Source of the DNA: S34-282 sp034422075
GTDB lineage: Bacteria; Chloroflexota; Dehalococcoidia; Lucifugimonadales; Australimonadaceae
Length of the DNA stretch: 64,000 nt
Direction of reading: 5' to 3'
Assembly: GCA_034422075.1 (NCBI GenBank)
Contig: DAOUJX010000060.1
Location: 105,811-169,810, forward strand
This document shows positions 23,989 through 33,089 of this stretch, piece after piece. The notes beneath the pieces are model-generated. The model worked only from the letters and a program-made list of their open reading frames with translations, was not told the origin of the DNA and did no database searches. Position 1 is the first letter of the stretch; the number at the start of each line of letters is the position of its first letter. A program made the translations under genes and the position numbers.

Positions 23989-24522
23989 ATGACCACTCGC
24001 TCCGGCGGCGCGCGCCGCCGTGACGGACGCCGCTTTTTCCCGCGGCGCAAGGTCTGCTCCTTCTGCGTCGACAAGATAGAGGCCATCGACTACAAGGACG
24101 CGCAGCGCCTTCGCCGCTACATCTCCGACTGGGCCAAGATCGAATCGCGCCGCAAGACGGGCACGTGCGCTCCGCACCAGCGGATGCTCTCGACCGCCAT
24201 CAAGCGTGCGCGCTACGTTGGACTCTTGCCGTATACGGGCAGCCACAGCCATATGGACCTGACGCTGCGCGACGGCCCGCGGGCCGACCGCTTCCGCCGC
24301 GACCGCGAGCGCCGTGCTGAACGCGATGCCGAACGCGAGCGTGACCGCTCGCCTGAACGGGCGGAGGCGGCCCAGACGGCAGGCGAGGTCGATGAGGCCG
24401 CTCCCGCCGATGAGGCCGTGGAGACAGCTGCGGAGCCGGTAGAGGCCGCCGACGCTGAAGAAGCCCCTGGCGACGAGGCCGCTGCTACAGAAGACGCGCC
24501 CAGCGACAAGGCGGCGACGTAA
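23989..24522 (+). CDS. rpsR: 30S ribosomal protein S18 with long C-terminal tail
   Basis: Residues 1-90 are an ordinary S18 (FFPRRKVCSFCVDKIEAIDY, LRRYISDWAKIESRRKTGTC, IKRARYVGLLPYT). About 85 further residues follow: an Arg/Asp/Glu-rich stretch (RRDRERRAERDAERERDRSP) and then an Ala/Glu-rich acidic tail ending PSDKAAT. S18 is normally about 75-90 residues. The tail looks disordered and would have to leave the ribosome surface. A 7-bp inverted repeat (CCCTGCA/TGCAGGG) lies in the 79-bp gap after ssb. The usual next gene, rplI, is absent. Confidence 0.92.
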   Translation: MTTRSGGARRRDGRRFFPRRKVCSFCVDKIEAIDYKDAQRLRRYISDWAKIESRRKTGTCAPHQRMLSTAIKRARYVGLLPYTGSHSHMDLTLRDGPRADRFRRDRERRAERDAERERDRSPERAEAAQTAGEVDEAAPADEAVETAAEPVEAADAEEAPGDEAAATEDAPSDKAAT

Positions 24523-24585
24523 GGGCGTTTACCCCTCGGCCCCTCTTTCTCTGAGAGCGGGGATTGAAGAGAAGAAGAGACAGGC

Positions 24586-25593
24586 ATGCGACAGCGCAGG
24601 CGAGCACAGCGCGGCCATTTCGACGCGCCGCGCTCCGTTGCTACCATCGACCGGCGCTCTACCGAGCGGCGAAACCAGCGCGTCGTCCTCGGTCTCGGCC
24701 TTGCCGCCGTTGCGATTGCGCTTATCGTTGTGGCCGCGGGCTTCTACATCTCGCGCGTCCGCACGCCGAGCCACGTCGTCGCGCAGGTCGGCCAGACGGA
24801 GATCGAGCTGCGCGAACTGATTCCCTTCGCGCGCATCGTGGTCGGCACGACCGCCGCCACGGGCAGTAGCGTCGCTATATCGCCCGACAACATATTCGAC
24901 CTTGCCGTGGGCAACGAGGTGCTGCGCCAGATGGGGATGAGTGGCCTCAATGTGGAGGTGACGGAAGAGGAAGTCGACCTCGAATTGGCCGCGCAGTTCG
25001 ACCCCGAGAGCACGGACGGGACGCTGTCGGAGGCGGCCCAGGAGGCGTACGACGGAGTGCTGGAGGCGTTCCGCGTGAGCGATGAGGAGTACCGGGCCTA
25101 TGTCGCCGGTGAGATGCTGCGCCGAGAGGTATCGGAGTTCTTCCAGAGCATCACGCCGCGCGAGGCGGAGGCGATGCTGATCGACTGGATCGTGGCGCGT
25201 GACTCCGGCGCCGCGCAGGCGGCGTTCGAGCGCATCCAAGCGGGCACGGCGTTTGCCGACGTAGCCGCCGAGGCGAACATCGAAAGGGTGCTGGCCGACG
25301 AGAGCGGGCGCGTGGGGTGGGTGCCGCGCGGCGCATTCCCCGAATTCGAGGAGACCGTGTTCGGCGCGATGCCCGGCGACCTGCTCGGCCCGATTGACGG
25401 CACCTCGTTTGGCAGCGTCATCATCCAGGTGGTCGACGGGCCGATGGAGGCGACGATAGACGAGGACGTTCACACGGTTGTGGCGGCCAACGACGCCGAT
25501 TCGTGGTTCCGTGAGCAGTACCTGGCCATCGTCGAAGATGTGGACTTCGGGCAGGCGCAGCGTGAGTGGCTATTGGATAACATCGGTGGGTAA
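24586..25593 (+). CDS. membrane-anchored parvulin-type peptidyl-prolyl isomerase / SurA-like foldase
   Basis: A 335-residue protein with a basic cytoplasmic start, one membrane segment (about residues 33-55) and an extracytoplasmic body. The middle is SurA/PrsA-like helical (VEVTEEEVDLELAAQF). The C-terminal ~110 residues look like a parvulin domain (AAFERIQAGTAFADVAAEAN, GRVGWVPRGAFPEFEETVFG, MPGDLLGPIDGTSFGSVIIQ). The likely role is folding of exported proteins. The ATG follows a purine-rich AAGAGAAGAAGAGA stretch. It ends 2 nt before hom, so it may be cotranscribed with hom-thrC. Confidence 0.82.
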   Translation: MRQRRRAQRGHFDAPRSVATIDRRSTERRNQRVVLGLGLAAVAIALIVVAAGFYISRVRTPSHVVAQVGQTEIELRELIPFARIVVGTTAATGSSVAISPDNIFDLAVGNEVLRQMGMSGLNVEVTEEEVDLELAAQFDPESTDGTLSEAAQEAYDGVLEAFRVSDEEYRAYVAGEMLRREVSEFFQSITPREAEAMLIDWIVARDSGAAQAAFERIQAGTAFADVAAEANIERVLADESGRVGWVPRGAFPEFEETVFGAMPGDLLGPIDGTSFGSVIIQVVDGPMEATIDEDVHTVVAANDADSWFREQYLAIVEDVDFGQAQREWLLDNIGG

Positions 25594-25595
25594 TC

Positions 25596-26891
25596 GTGGA
25601 TGAGCCAATTCGCGTGGGTTTGATGGGGCTTGGCACCGTCGGGCTGGGTGTCGCGCAGGCGCTCGCCGAAAAGGGCGATGAGATCGCCTCGCGCGTCGGG
25701 CGTCCAGTCGTCCTTCAACGCGCCCTCGTGCGCGACCTCTCCAAGGCGCGCGACGGCGCGGAAGGCGTTTCGCTCACCGCCTCTCCCGACGATGTGACGG
25801 GCGAGGACATCGACGTAGTGGTGGAGGTGATCGGCGGCGAGACGCCCGCACTGGAGCTGGTCCAGCGCGCGCTTCATCGCGGCAAGCACGTCGTCACTGC
25901 CAACAAGGAGCTGATGGCCAAGCACGGGCCCGATCTGCTCGCCCATGCGGCCGAGCACGGCGTTGGGCTGCGGTTTGAGGCCAGCGTCGGCGGGGGCATC
26001 CCCATCATCGCGCCTCTTCTGCGCGACCTTTTGGCCAACCGCCTGACGACCGTTCACGCCATCATCAACGGGACGACCAACTTCATGCTCACGCGCATGG
26101 CGCGCGAGGGTCAAGACTACGAGAGCGTGCTGGCGGAGGCGCAGCGCCTCGGCTACGCCGAGCCCGATCCTGCCGCCGACGTTGACGGCATCGACGCCGC
26201 CTACAAGCTGGCGGTGCTGGCGTCGTTGGCATTCCATACCGTCGTGCGCGCCGACCAGGTGTACCACGAGGGCATTCGGCGCTTGACGACGGCCGACTTC
26301 CGCTACGCTGCCGAGCTAGGCTACGAGATACGCCTGCTCGCCATTGGGCGCCTGATCGACGGGGCGGTGCAGGCGCGCGTCCACCCCGCGTTCATTCCCG
26401 TCGATAGGCCGCTCGCCAAGGTCGAGGGCGTGCTGAACGCCGTCGAGCTGGAGGGCGATCTGGTGGGCTGGACGATGTTCGTTGGGCCGGGCGCCGGCCC
26501 GCGCCCTACCTCCAGCGCCGTCGTGGGCGACATCGTGGAGATAGCGCGGGCGATGGCTTCGGGCTCACGCGCGTTTGATGCGCCGCCGCTCGACCGCGGG
26601 TTGCGCATCGCAACCATCGATGAGGTCGAGACGCAGTACTACATCCGGTTGCGGGCCATTGACCGTCCCGGCGTCATGGCGACGGTGGCCGGCGTGCTCG
26701 GCGAACTCGACGTGAGCTTGGCGTCCGTGATCCAAAAGGAGCCGGCGCAACACGACGGATCCGCCGAAATCGTCGCGACGACCCACATTGCCAAGGAGTC
26801 GGCGGTGCGCCAAGCCGTGGAGCGCATCGCGGAGCTGGAAGTGGTGAGCGAGGTGTCGAACGTGGTGCGGATAGAAGAGGGGAAGGGGTAG
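25596..26891 (+). CDS. hom: homoserine dehydrogenase with C-terminal ACT domain
   Basis: Reduces aspartate semialdehyde to homoserine for threonine and methionine. The Rossmann motif is VGLMGLGTVGLGVAQAL. Family segments are VTANKELMAKHGPDLL, FEASVGGGIPIIAPLLRDLL, HAIINGTTNFMLTRMA and YAEPDPAADVDGIDAAYKLA. An ACT regulatory domain forms the last ~85 residues (YIRLRAIDRPGVMATVAGVL), implying feedback control, usually by threonine. The start is GTG. It is 431 residues and lies 4 nt before thrC. Confidence 0.95.
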   Translation: MDEPIRVGLMGLGTVGLGVAQALAEKGDEIASRVGRPVVLQRALVRDLSKARDGAEGVSLTASPDDVTGEDIDVVVEVIGGETPALELVQRALHRGKHVVTANKELMAKHGPDLLAHAAEHGVGLRFEASVGGGIPIIAPLLRDLLANRLTTVHAIINGTTNFMLTRMAREGQDYESVLAEAQRLGYAEPDPAADVDGIDAAYKLAVLASLAFHTVVRADQVYHEGIRRLTTADFRYAAELGYEIRLLAIGRLIDGAVQARVHPAFIPVDRPLAKVEGVLNAVELEGDLVGWTMFVGPGAGPRPTSSAVVGDIVEIARAMASGSRAFDAPPLDRGLRIATIDEVETQYYIRLRAIDRPGVMATVAGVLGELDVSLASVIQKEPAQHDGSAEIVATTHIAKESAVRQAVERIAELEVVSEVSNVVRIEEGKG

Positions 26892-26895
26892 GCCG

Positions 26896-27957
26896 ATGCC
26901 GCGCGGTGTGATAGAGGCGTACCGCGAGCGGCTGCCGGTCAGCGCGCTGACGCCGACCCTGACGCTGGGGGAGGGGGGTACGCCGTTGGTGCGCTCGCGC
27001 GCAATTGAGCAGCAGGCGGGCGTTGGGCGGCTGTTCTTCAAGCTGGAGGGCTGCAACCCCACGGGCTCCTTCAAGGACCGCGGCATGGTCGTGGCAGTCG
27101 CCAAAGCGCTGGAGGCAGGCCACGAGACCGTTCTTTGTGCCTCGACCGGCAACACCTCGGCCGCCGCCGCCGCCTACGCAGCAGCAGCAGGGCTGCGTAG
27201 CATCGTCCTCGTGCCGCAAGGCGACATTGCGCTCGGCAAGCTGAGTCAGGCGATGGCCTACGGCGCGCACATCGTGAGCGTGCGCGGCAAGTTCGACCGC
27301 GCCCTTGCCATCGCGCGCCAGATCGCCGACACGTACCCCATAAGCCTCGTCAACTCCGTCAATCCGCACCGCATAGAGGGGCAGAAGACGGCGGCGTTCG
27401 AGGTAGTCGACGAGCTGGGCGACGCTCCCGACTACCTGTGCATCCCCGTGGGCAACGCCGGCAACATCACGGCGTACTGGCGCGGCTTCGTCGAGTACGC
27501 AGCCGACGGGCCCGCGAGCCGCAGGCCCCGCATGATGGGCTTTGAGGCGGAGGGTGCCGCGCCCATCGCCACCGGCAAGCCCGTCGCCGAGCCCACCACC
27601 GTCGCGTCCGCCATCCGGATCGGCGATCCTGCGAGCTGGACGGGTGCGGTGGCCGCGCGCGATGAGTCGGACGGCGCCATTGAGACGGTGAGCGACGGCG
27701 AAATCGTCGAGGCGTTCCGACTGCTTGCGCGCGGCGAGGGGCTGTTCTGCGAGCCTGCCTCCGCTGCGTCCGTGGCAGGACTGCTCAAACTCGCTGCGTC
27801 CTCCGATAGGTTCGCGGGGCGAGACGTAGTATGTGTGTTGACGGGCACGGGCCTCAAAGACCCCGAGTTCGCCATGGACGCCGCCCGCATCGAGCCAGAG
27901 GAGGCGAACGCCGAATTCGAGGCGGTCGCCGCTCTGTTGGGCCTGCGGGCGGGGTAG
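26896..27957 (+). CDS. thrC: threonine synthase
   Basis: PLP enzyme that converts O-phosphohomoserine to threonine. The PLP lysine lies in NPTGSFKDRGMVVAVAKALE. Other family segments are CASTGNTSAAAAAYAAAAG, GKLSQAMAYGAHIVSVRG, VNPHRIEGQKTAAFEVVDEL and PVGNAGNITAYWRGF. The C-terminal GTGLKDPEFAM is typical. It is 353 residues, the short class without the N-terminal extension of the yeast type. It is coupled to hom. Confidence 0.94.
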   Translation: MPRGVIEAYRERLPVSALTPTLTLGEGGTPLVRSRAIEQQAGVGRLFFKLEGCNPTGSFKDRGMVVAVAKALEAGHETVLCASTGNTSAAAAAYAAAAGLRSIVLVPQGDIALGKLSQAMAYGAHIVSVRGKFDRALAIARQIADTYPISLVNSVNPHRIEGQKTAAFEVVDELGDAPDYLCIPVGNAGNITAYWRGFVEYAADGPASRRPRMMGFEAEGAAPIATGKPVAEPTTVASAIRIGDPASWTGAVAARDESDGAIETVSDGEIVEAFRLLARGEGLFCEPASAASVAGLLKLAASSDRFAGRDVVCVLTGTGLKDPEFAMDAARIEPEEANAEFEAVAALLGLRAG

Positions 27958-28034
27958 CCTCGATGGCCAGCGCATCCAATCGTGCGATGCCCGAGGCCGA
28001 CGATAAGGGGGCATAATGCACCGAACGGAGTCCT

Positions 28035-29003
28035 ATGACCTGCGTCGTTAGCACGGCCACTTTTGCGTCCCTCCAATCGCAGTGGGAAGCGCTTGCGGGG
28101 CGCCAGACACACGCCTCCATCTTTCTCACGCCGCTCTGGCAATGCGCGTGGTGGGACTCCTTCGGCCAAGGCAGGGAACTGCGGCTCTTGCCGATAGGCG
28201 GCGAGGCCGCGCCATCGGCCATCGCCCCCATGATGCTCTGCGGCGACACGCTGGCCTTTCTCGGCGGCAGCGACCTCTTCGACTACCACGACGTCATCCT
28301 GGGCAACGGCGCCGATGCACTGGACGAGGTTGCGCGCTGCATCCTCGCTGAGGAGTGGAAGCGCCTCGAGCTGCTGTCGCTGCGGGACGGGTCGCATGCG
28401 CTTGAGGCGTTGCCGGAACGCTTGAGCCGCGCGGGATGCGAGGTCAGCATCGAGCAGGAGGGCGTATCGCCCGGCATTGTGCTGCCGGCAACCTGGGACG
28501 ACTACCTTGCGGCGCTTCGAAAGAAGGACCGCCATGAGCTGCGGCGCAAGTTGCGCCGCCTCGATGCTGCCGGCCCATGGCGAGTTGTTGCCGCGACGCC
28601 GCAATCGCTCGACGAGGACATTGCCCTGTTCTTGGAGCTGATGCGCGAGAGCCGTGATGAGAAGCGCATTTTCATGGCGCCCGAGCGGGAAGCGTTCTTC
28701 CGGACCATACTGCGGCGCACCTCGGAGGCTGGGTACTTGCGGCTCATGTTCTTGGAAGTAGCGGGAGAGCGCGCGGCGGGCGTGGTGTGCTTTGACTACG
28801 CGGGCCGCAGGCACCTTTACAACAGCGGCTATCGCTTGGACTACGGCGCGCTCAGCGTGGGATTGTTGCTCAAGGCCCTGACCCTGCGTGAGGCCATTGA
28901 GCAAGGGCTGACATACTACGACCTCCTGCGGGGCGCGGAGCCCTACAAGCACCATTTGGGCGCGCGCGACGTTGCACTGTACACGCTGCGCGCCAGTCGC
29001 TAG
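28035..29003 (+). CDS. GNAT-fold acyltransferase, BioF2/FemAB-like (CelD type)
   Basis: A 322-residue protein with the tandem-GNAT layout of the CelD/BioF2-like family. It has an N-terminal acceptor half (SIFLTPLWQCAWWDSFGQ, FDYHDVILGNGADALDEVAR) and a C-terminal acetyltransferase half (YLAALRKKDRHELRRKLRRL, AGVVCFDYAGRRHLYNSGYR, YDLLRGAEPYKHHLGARD). Relatives act in exopolysaccharide or envelope modification; the substrate is unknown. The neighbouring GT4 glycosyltransferase 9 nt downstream supports a glycan role. CATAAT (28012-28017) is a likely -10 box, and GGAG precedes the ATG. Confidence 0.82.
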   Translation: MTCVVSTATFASLQSQWEALAGRQTHASIFLTPLWQCAWWDSFGQGRELRLLPIGGEAAPSAIAPMMLCGDTLAFLGGSDLFDYHDVILGNGADALDEVARCILAEEWKRLELLSLRDGSHALEALPERLSRAGCEVSIEQEGVSPGIVLPATWDDYLAALRKKDRHELRRKLRRLDAAGPWRVVAATPQSLDEDIALFLELMRESRDEKRIFMAPEREAFFRTILRRTSEAGYLRLMFLEVAGERAAGVVCFDYAGRRHLYNSGYRLDYGALSVGLLLKALTLREAIEQGLTYYDLLRGAEPYKHHLGARDVALYTLRASR

Positions 29004-29011
29004 GGCCGGGC

Positions 29012-30208
29012 ATGGCCGCCGTGCAGCGCGTCGCCGTTGTCTCCGTCCACGGCAGCCCGCTAGCGACGCCTGGCGCGCGCTCAGCAGGCGGCATGAGCGT
29101 CTACCTGCGCCACCTGCCGCTCGCCCTCGGCGAATTGGGCGTGGCAGTCGACGTCTTTACGCGCGCACACGACGCCTCCGAGCCGCAGGAGGTATCGCTC
29201 GGCCCGCGTACGCGCGTCATCCACGTTCATGGCTGCCCGCTCGAACTGCCGAAAGAATGGGTGCCCGCCCACCTTCCTGCCGTGCTGGCGGGTATCCGCG
29301 ACTTCGTCGTACGCGGTGGAGCGGCCTACGACCTCGTACACAGCCACTACTGGCTCTCGGGATGGGTCGGGAGCGAGGTCGCACGCGGTCTCGGCGTGCC
29401 GCACGCCGTCACCTTCCACACGCACGGCGCGACCAAGGAGGCTGCGTTCGGCGACAAGGAGCCGCCGGAGCGCCATGCGATGGAAGCGCAGATGGCGCAG
29501 TCGGCATCGCGCATCATGGCCTTCACGCCCGACGAGGCGGATGCCCTGCAGCGGCGTTACGGCCTGCCGCCTGAGCGAATCGCCGTCGTACCTGCAGGCG
29601 TCGACTGCCGCCTATTCGCGCCTGGTGACAAGCACGCGGCACGGCATGCGCTCGGCCTGCCGCTCGAGCCGCCCCTGGTGCTGTACGCGGGCAGGCTGGA
29701 AGCGTACAAGGCGCCCGACATCGCAGTCCGAGCGCTCGCGCATTTGCCGGGGGTGCAGCTGGTCGTCGTTGGCGGCGATCCTGCCGACGCGGGCAGGGCG
29801 TGGCTCAGCGAGGTAGCGGCCCGTGCCGGAGTAGCCGAGCGCGTCCACTGGCACGATGCCGTGCCGCACGAGCGCCTGCGCGACTACTACGTGGCTGCCG
29901 ACCTCCTGGCGGCGCCGTCGTACCATGAGAGCTTCGGGCTGGCGGTGCTTGAGGCGATGGGGTGCGGTGTGCCGGTAGTCGCCGCCAACGTCGGTGGCTT
30001 GCGCGGCATTGTCGCGGACGGCGAGACGGGCATCCTCGTCGAATCGCGCGAGCCAGGCGCGTACGCCGCGCACATCCAAGCACTCCTGCGCGACGCCGAG
30101 CGCATCGCAGCGATGTCGCGTGCTGCGGTGTCCGCGGCAGCGGGCTACACCTGGGGCGCAGTAGCGGAGCGCATGCTTGCGGAATACGAATGCGCGGTGA
30201 CGGCCTAG
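29012..30208 (+). CDS. glycosyltransferase family 4 (GT-B)
   Basis: A retaining GT-B glycosyltransferase of 398 residues. The N-terminal acceptor domain has the glycine-rich ARSAGGMSVYLRHLPLALG and DLVHSHYWLSGWVG. The C-terminal donor domain has VLYAGRLEAYKAPDIAVRAL and the E-x7-E region SYHESFGLAVLEAMGCGVPV, then GETGILVESREPGAYA. It resembles MshA and sucrose-phosphate-synthase-like GT4 enzymes, but the sugar cannot be specified. Its stop overlaps the convergent PAP2 stop on a shared CTAG. Confidence 0.9.
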   Translation: MAAVQRVAVVSVHGSPLATPGARSAGGMSVYLRHLPLALGELGVAVDVFTRAHDASEPQEVSLGPRTRVIHVHGCPLELPKEWVPAHLPAVLAGIRDFVVRGGAAYDLVHSHYWLSGWVGSEVARGLGVPHAVTFHTHGATKEAAFGDKEPPERHAMEAQMAQSASRIMAFTPDEADALQRRYGLPPERIAVVPAGVDCRLFAPGDKHAARHALGLPLEPPLVLYAGRLEAYKAPDIAVRALAHLPGVQLVVVGGDPADAGRAWLSEVAARAGVAERVHWHDAVPHERLRDYYVAADLLAAPSYHESFGLAVLEAMGCGVPVVAANVGGLRGIVADGETGILVESREPGAYAAHIQALLRDAERIAAMSRAAVSAAAGYTWGAVAERMLAEYECAVTA

Positions 30209-30774
30209 GCCAGTACGAGCCGGCGGAACACCGCCAGGATGACGCGGGGGATGATGCGCAAGGCCCAGATGAGCGCCCAAGCCAAGATGGAGGCGACGAT
30301 GCCGATGGCCGCGCCGGCGAGTACGTCGGTCGGGTAGTGGACGCCGGCGTAGACGCGCCCGAACGCCCAGAGGAACGCCAACGCATAGCAGATAAGCCCC
30401 AGGGGCCGGTGCTTCACGAAGACCGCCGTCGCCATCGCAAAGCCCGTTGCGGCGCTGTTGGAGGGGAAGGAGGAGTCGGTCGGTTCGTAGAAGGCAATGA
30501 GGATGTCATGCTCAGCGAAGGGGCGCAGGCGTGAGACGTGGACGTTGAGGAGGGAGACCGCGAGGTTGGCGAACCCCAGGCCGCTAATCGCTGCCACGGT
30601 CGTTAGCTGGTTCTGATAGAGCTGCACGCCCCTGCCCCAGAACCAGAGCGCGATCAGCAGGAGAGACCCCAGCACGGGCACGAAGTAGTCGCTCATCAAG
30701 AGCTCCATGAGCCTGTCGAAGGGGCCGAACTTGCCGACGGCCGCGTTGAGCCACTCGACGATTGCGGCGTCCAT
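30205..30774 (-). CDS. PAP2 superfamily membrane phosphatase
   Basis: An integral membrane lipid phosphatase-like protein of 189 residues. Motif 1 is VSRLRPFAEHD. Motif 2 is SSFPSNSAATGF, where the usual catalytic His of PSGH/PSNH is Ser. Motif 3 is GRVYAGVHYPTDVLAG with its His and Asp present. Relatives dephosphorylate undecaprenyl diphosphate, phosphatidate or PGP. With the motif-2 His lost, activity may be altered. The start overlaps the stop of the upstream small membrane protein (TGATG). Confidence 0.85.
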   Translation of the reverse strand: MDAAIVEWLNAAVGKFGPFDRLMELLMSDYFVPVLGSLLLIALWFWGRGVQLYQNQLTTVAAISGLGFANLAVSLLNVHVSRLRPFAEHDILIAFYEPTDSSFPSNSAATGFAMATAVFVKHRPLGLICYALAFLWAFGRVYAGVHYPTDVLAGAAIGIVASILAWALIWALRIIPRVILAVFRRLVLA

Positions 30775-31196
30775 CAGCCGGACTTATCCCAAAAGCGCAG
30801 GCCCGAGAGCAACGCGCGCGCAAAGGTCGTCGTGCGCAGCGCCTCCAGACCCTTGCCTCCGTCGTGCGTTGCGTCGCGCGCCCAGCGCTCGTTAACGACC
30901 GAGGTAAGCGCGAAGATTGCTGCAATCGTGAGGCCGGCGCTCGTAGCGAAGAGCCGCCCTTGCGTCACGCCGTCGAGGCCTGCGACGGAGTCGGGCAGGT
31001 TGCGCTCGCCGCTTCCGAAGAAGAACCAGATGAAGACGCCGACGATCGCAGAGGCGGCGGCGACCTCCGTTGCGCGCGGCCAGCGTCGGAGGAGAAGGAT
31101 GCCCTCAAGGCCGTTGCGGGCCGCCGCAATCTGGACGACACCTGCCGTGCTGACCGCGACAAGGACCAAGTAGTCGAACGTGAATTCGGTTGCCAT
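30774..31196 (-). CDS. small membrane protein of unknown function
   Basis: 140 residues with about three hydrophobic segments (FDYLVLVAVSTAGVVQIAAA, TEVAAASAIVGVFIWFFFG, LFATSAGLTIAAIFALTSVV). I do not recognise the family. It is coupled to the PAP2 phosphatase gene by a one-base stop/start overlap, so the two are made together and probably work at the same membrane step. Codon use matches the neighbours. Confidence 0.65.
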   Translation of the reverse strand: MATEFTFDYLVLVAVSTAGVVQIAAARNGLEGILLLRRWPRATEVAAASAIVGVFIWFFFGSGERNLPDSVAGLDGVTQGRLFATSAGLTIAAIFALTSVVNERWARDATHDGGKGLEALRTTTFARALLSGLRFWDKSG

Positions 31197-31230
31197 GCGC
31201 CGCCGCAGGCGCTATGCGGGCGCCACCGCC

Positions 31231-32166
31231 CTAGCCTGCCGTGACCTGCGGCATCGCGGTGGTGCACATGTGCGCATAGAGCTCGTTATTGCCGCGAACG
31301 ATGTCGAAGTAGATCTCCTGTAGGCGGCGCGTTATCGGCCCCGCTCCACCGCTACCCACCAAGCGGTGGTCGACGGAGCCGACTGCCTGGATGTGCGCTG
31401 CCGTCCCCGTCAGGAAAACCTCGTCTGCGGTGTAGAGTTCGCTGCGGTCAATGAGGCGCTCCTCGACCGTCACGCCCAGCTCATCCTGCGCCAACGCCAT
31501 GACCGTATCGCGCGTAATGCCCGGGAGCACGTTGCTCTCCAGCGTCGGCGTTGCGATGCGGTCGCCGTGGACGATGAAGATGTTCTCGCCCGTGCCCTCG
31601 CACACGTGGCCGTCCTGGTTGAGCATGATGGCCTCGTCGAAGCCCGTGGCGAGCGCGTCCGTCTTGGCGAGGATGGAGTTGAGGTAGATCGCGCTCAGCT
31701 TGAAGCGCGGGGGAATCATGGTGTCGTCGATGCGCCTGTAAGAGGCGACGCAACAGCTGATGGCCCCGTCTGACTCTATGTAGTTGCCGAAGGGCACCGC
31801 CAGGCAAAAGAAGGAGTCGCCCAGCACCTTGAGGTTGAGGTTGGCGACCTTCTCTTCGCCCTTGTAGGCCATCGGCCTGATGTAGACGTCCTCCTGAAAG
31901 CCGGAGCGCGAGACGACCTGCGTCGTGATGTCGCACAGCTCGTCGATGGAGTAGGGGAGGTCGATCCAGAGCATCTTGCAGCCGCGGAGCATCCGCTCGT
32001 AGTGCTCGCGCAGCTTGAAGATGTACATGCGCCCGTCGTCGCCGTTCCAGTTGCCGCGAATCCCTTCGAAGGCGGCGGTACCGTAGTGGAGCGCGTGGGT
32101 CATTATGCCGACCTTGGCCTCCTCTAACGGCAGGTACTCACCGTCTAAGAAAGCAATGGGCCGCAT
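31231..32166 (-). CDS. ilvE: branched-chain amino acid aminotransferase
   Basis: PLP class IV aminotransferase for the last step of Leu, Ile and Val synthesis. The N terminus is IAFLDGEYLPLEEAKVGIM, THALHYGTAAFEGIRGNW. The PLP-Lys region is SAIYLNSILAKTDALATGFD, followed by EAIMLNQDGHVCEGTGENIF and LPGITRDTVMALA. It is 311 residues. The ATG at 32166 has AGGAGAGGAG upstream, so the longer open frame beyond it is not used. The leu genes lie upstream on the same strand. Confidence 0.95.
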   Translation of the reverse strand: MRPIAFLDGEYLPLEEAKVGIMTHALHYGTAAFEGIRGNWNGDDGRMYIFKLREHYERMLRGCKMLWIDLPYSIDELCDITTQVVSRSGFQEDVYIRPMAYKGEEKVANLNLKVLGDSFFCLAVPFGNYIESDGAISCCVASYRRIDDTMIPPRFKLSAIYLNSILAKTDALATGFDEAIMLNQDGHVCEGTGENIFIVHGDRIATPTLESNVLPGITRDTVMALAQDELGVTVEERLIDRSELYTADEVFLTGTAAHIQAVGSVDHRLVGSGGAGPITRRLQEIYFDIVRGNNELYAHMCTTAMPQVTAG

Positions 32167-32282
32167 AGTCGTCTCCTCTCCTGAGCCGCCTCGTTGCGCG
32201 ATAGAGGCACCACCCGAGGGGCGATTATCCGCGCCGCCACGCGCCAGTGTCAACGAAAGCAGGCTACGAGGCGCGGCCTCCC

Positions 32283-33011
32283 CTACCCGCCGCGGATCAG
32301 AAACAGCAGGCCGACCGCCACCAGCACCGCCTCTATCAGGTAGGTGAAGACGCGCTCGGAGATGCGCGTGACAACCCAGCGCCCGACGAAGATGCCGCCG
32401 AACATGATGACCCCGATGCCCATCCCTATCACAAAGAGGTCGAGCGTCAGCAGGTCGAGGCCGCGCTGCGTGCCGAGGCGCACGCCGTTCGCGATGGTGT
32501 TCTGTGCGCCAAACGTGCCGACAAATGTCGCGCGCGTCAGCCCGTAGGCCAGAAAGAAGGGGACGCCGAGCGGCCCCGCCGCACCGAAGAGCGCGCTGAC
32601 CACCCCCTGCGAGGCGCCGACATAGACGAAGGCGCGCAGCGGCATCCTGAAGTGCTGCAGCGACCCGATGTGGCGGTAGATGACGACGAGCACGAAGAAG
32701 CCGCCAAGCAGGCGTGCGAGCAGCCCCGGCGGGGCGACGGCCAGCGCAAATGTACCGGCAACCGCAGCGGGAACCGCGCCCAAGGCCCACCACCGCACTA
32801 CGGGCCAGTTGATCTCGCGGCGGTTGGCGATGGCGCGCGCCACGTTGGCCATGGTCATGCATACCGACAGCACGACGACGCCCTCGCGCACGCCGAATGC
32901 CGCCGCCAGGATGGGCAGCATCACGATGGCGGTGCCGATACCGACGACGCCGCCGACAACGGCGGCAGCAAACGCCGCTACGGCAATGCCGACGCCGACA
33001 AGGACTTCCAC
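32283..33011 (-). CDS. TauE/SafE family membrane transporter
   Basis: A 242-residue protein with about seven to eight membrane segments and the two repeated family motifs: VVGGVVGIGTAIVMLPILAA near the N terminus and QGVVSALFGAAGPLGVPFFL in the second half. Members export or import sulfite, sulfonates or other organic anions; the substrate here is unknown. The start is GTG. It sits between leuB and ilvE in one orientation, but nothing links it to amino-acid synthesis except position. Confidence 0.85.
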   Translation of the reverse strand: MEVLVGVGIAVAAFAAAVVGGVVGIGTAIVMLPILAAAFGVREGVVVLSVCMTMANVARAIANRREINWPVVRWWALGAVPAAVAGTFALAVAPPGLLARLLGGFFVLVVIYRHIGSLQHFRMPLRAFVYVGASQGVVSALFGAAGPLGVPFFLAYGLTRATFVGTFGAQNTIANGVRLGTQRGLDLLTLDLFVIGMGIGVIMFGGIFVGRWVVTRISERVFTYLIEAVLVAVGLLFLIRGG

Positions 33012-33089
33012 GTCAGCGCCTGATCGATGCGCAATCTATGGCGCGCGGCGCCCGGGGAGCGTTGCGACAGCCGCTGCAGTCGTCGCCGC

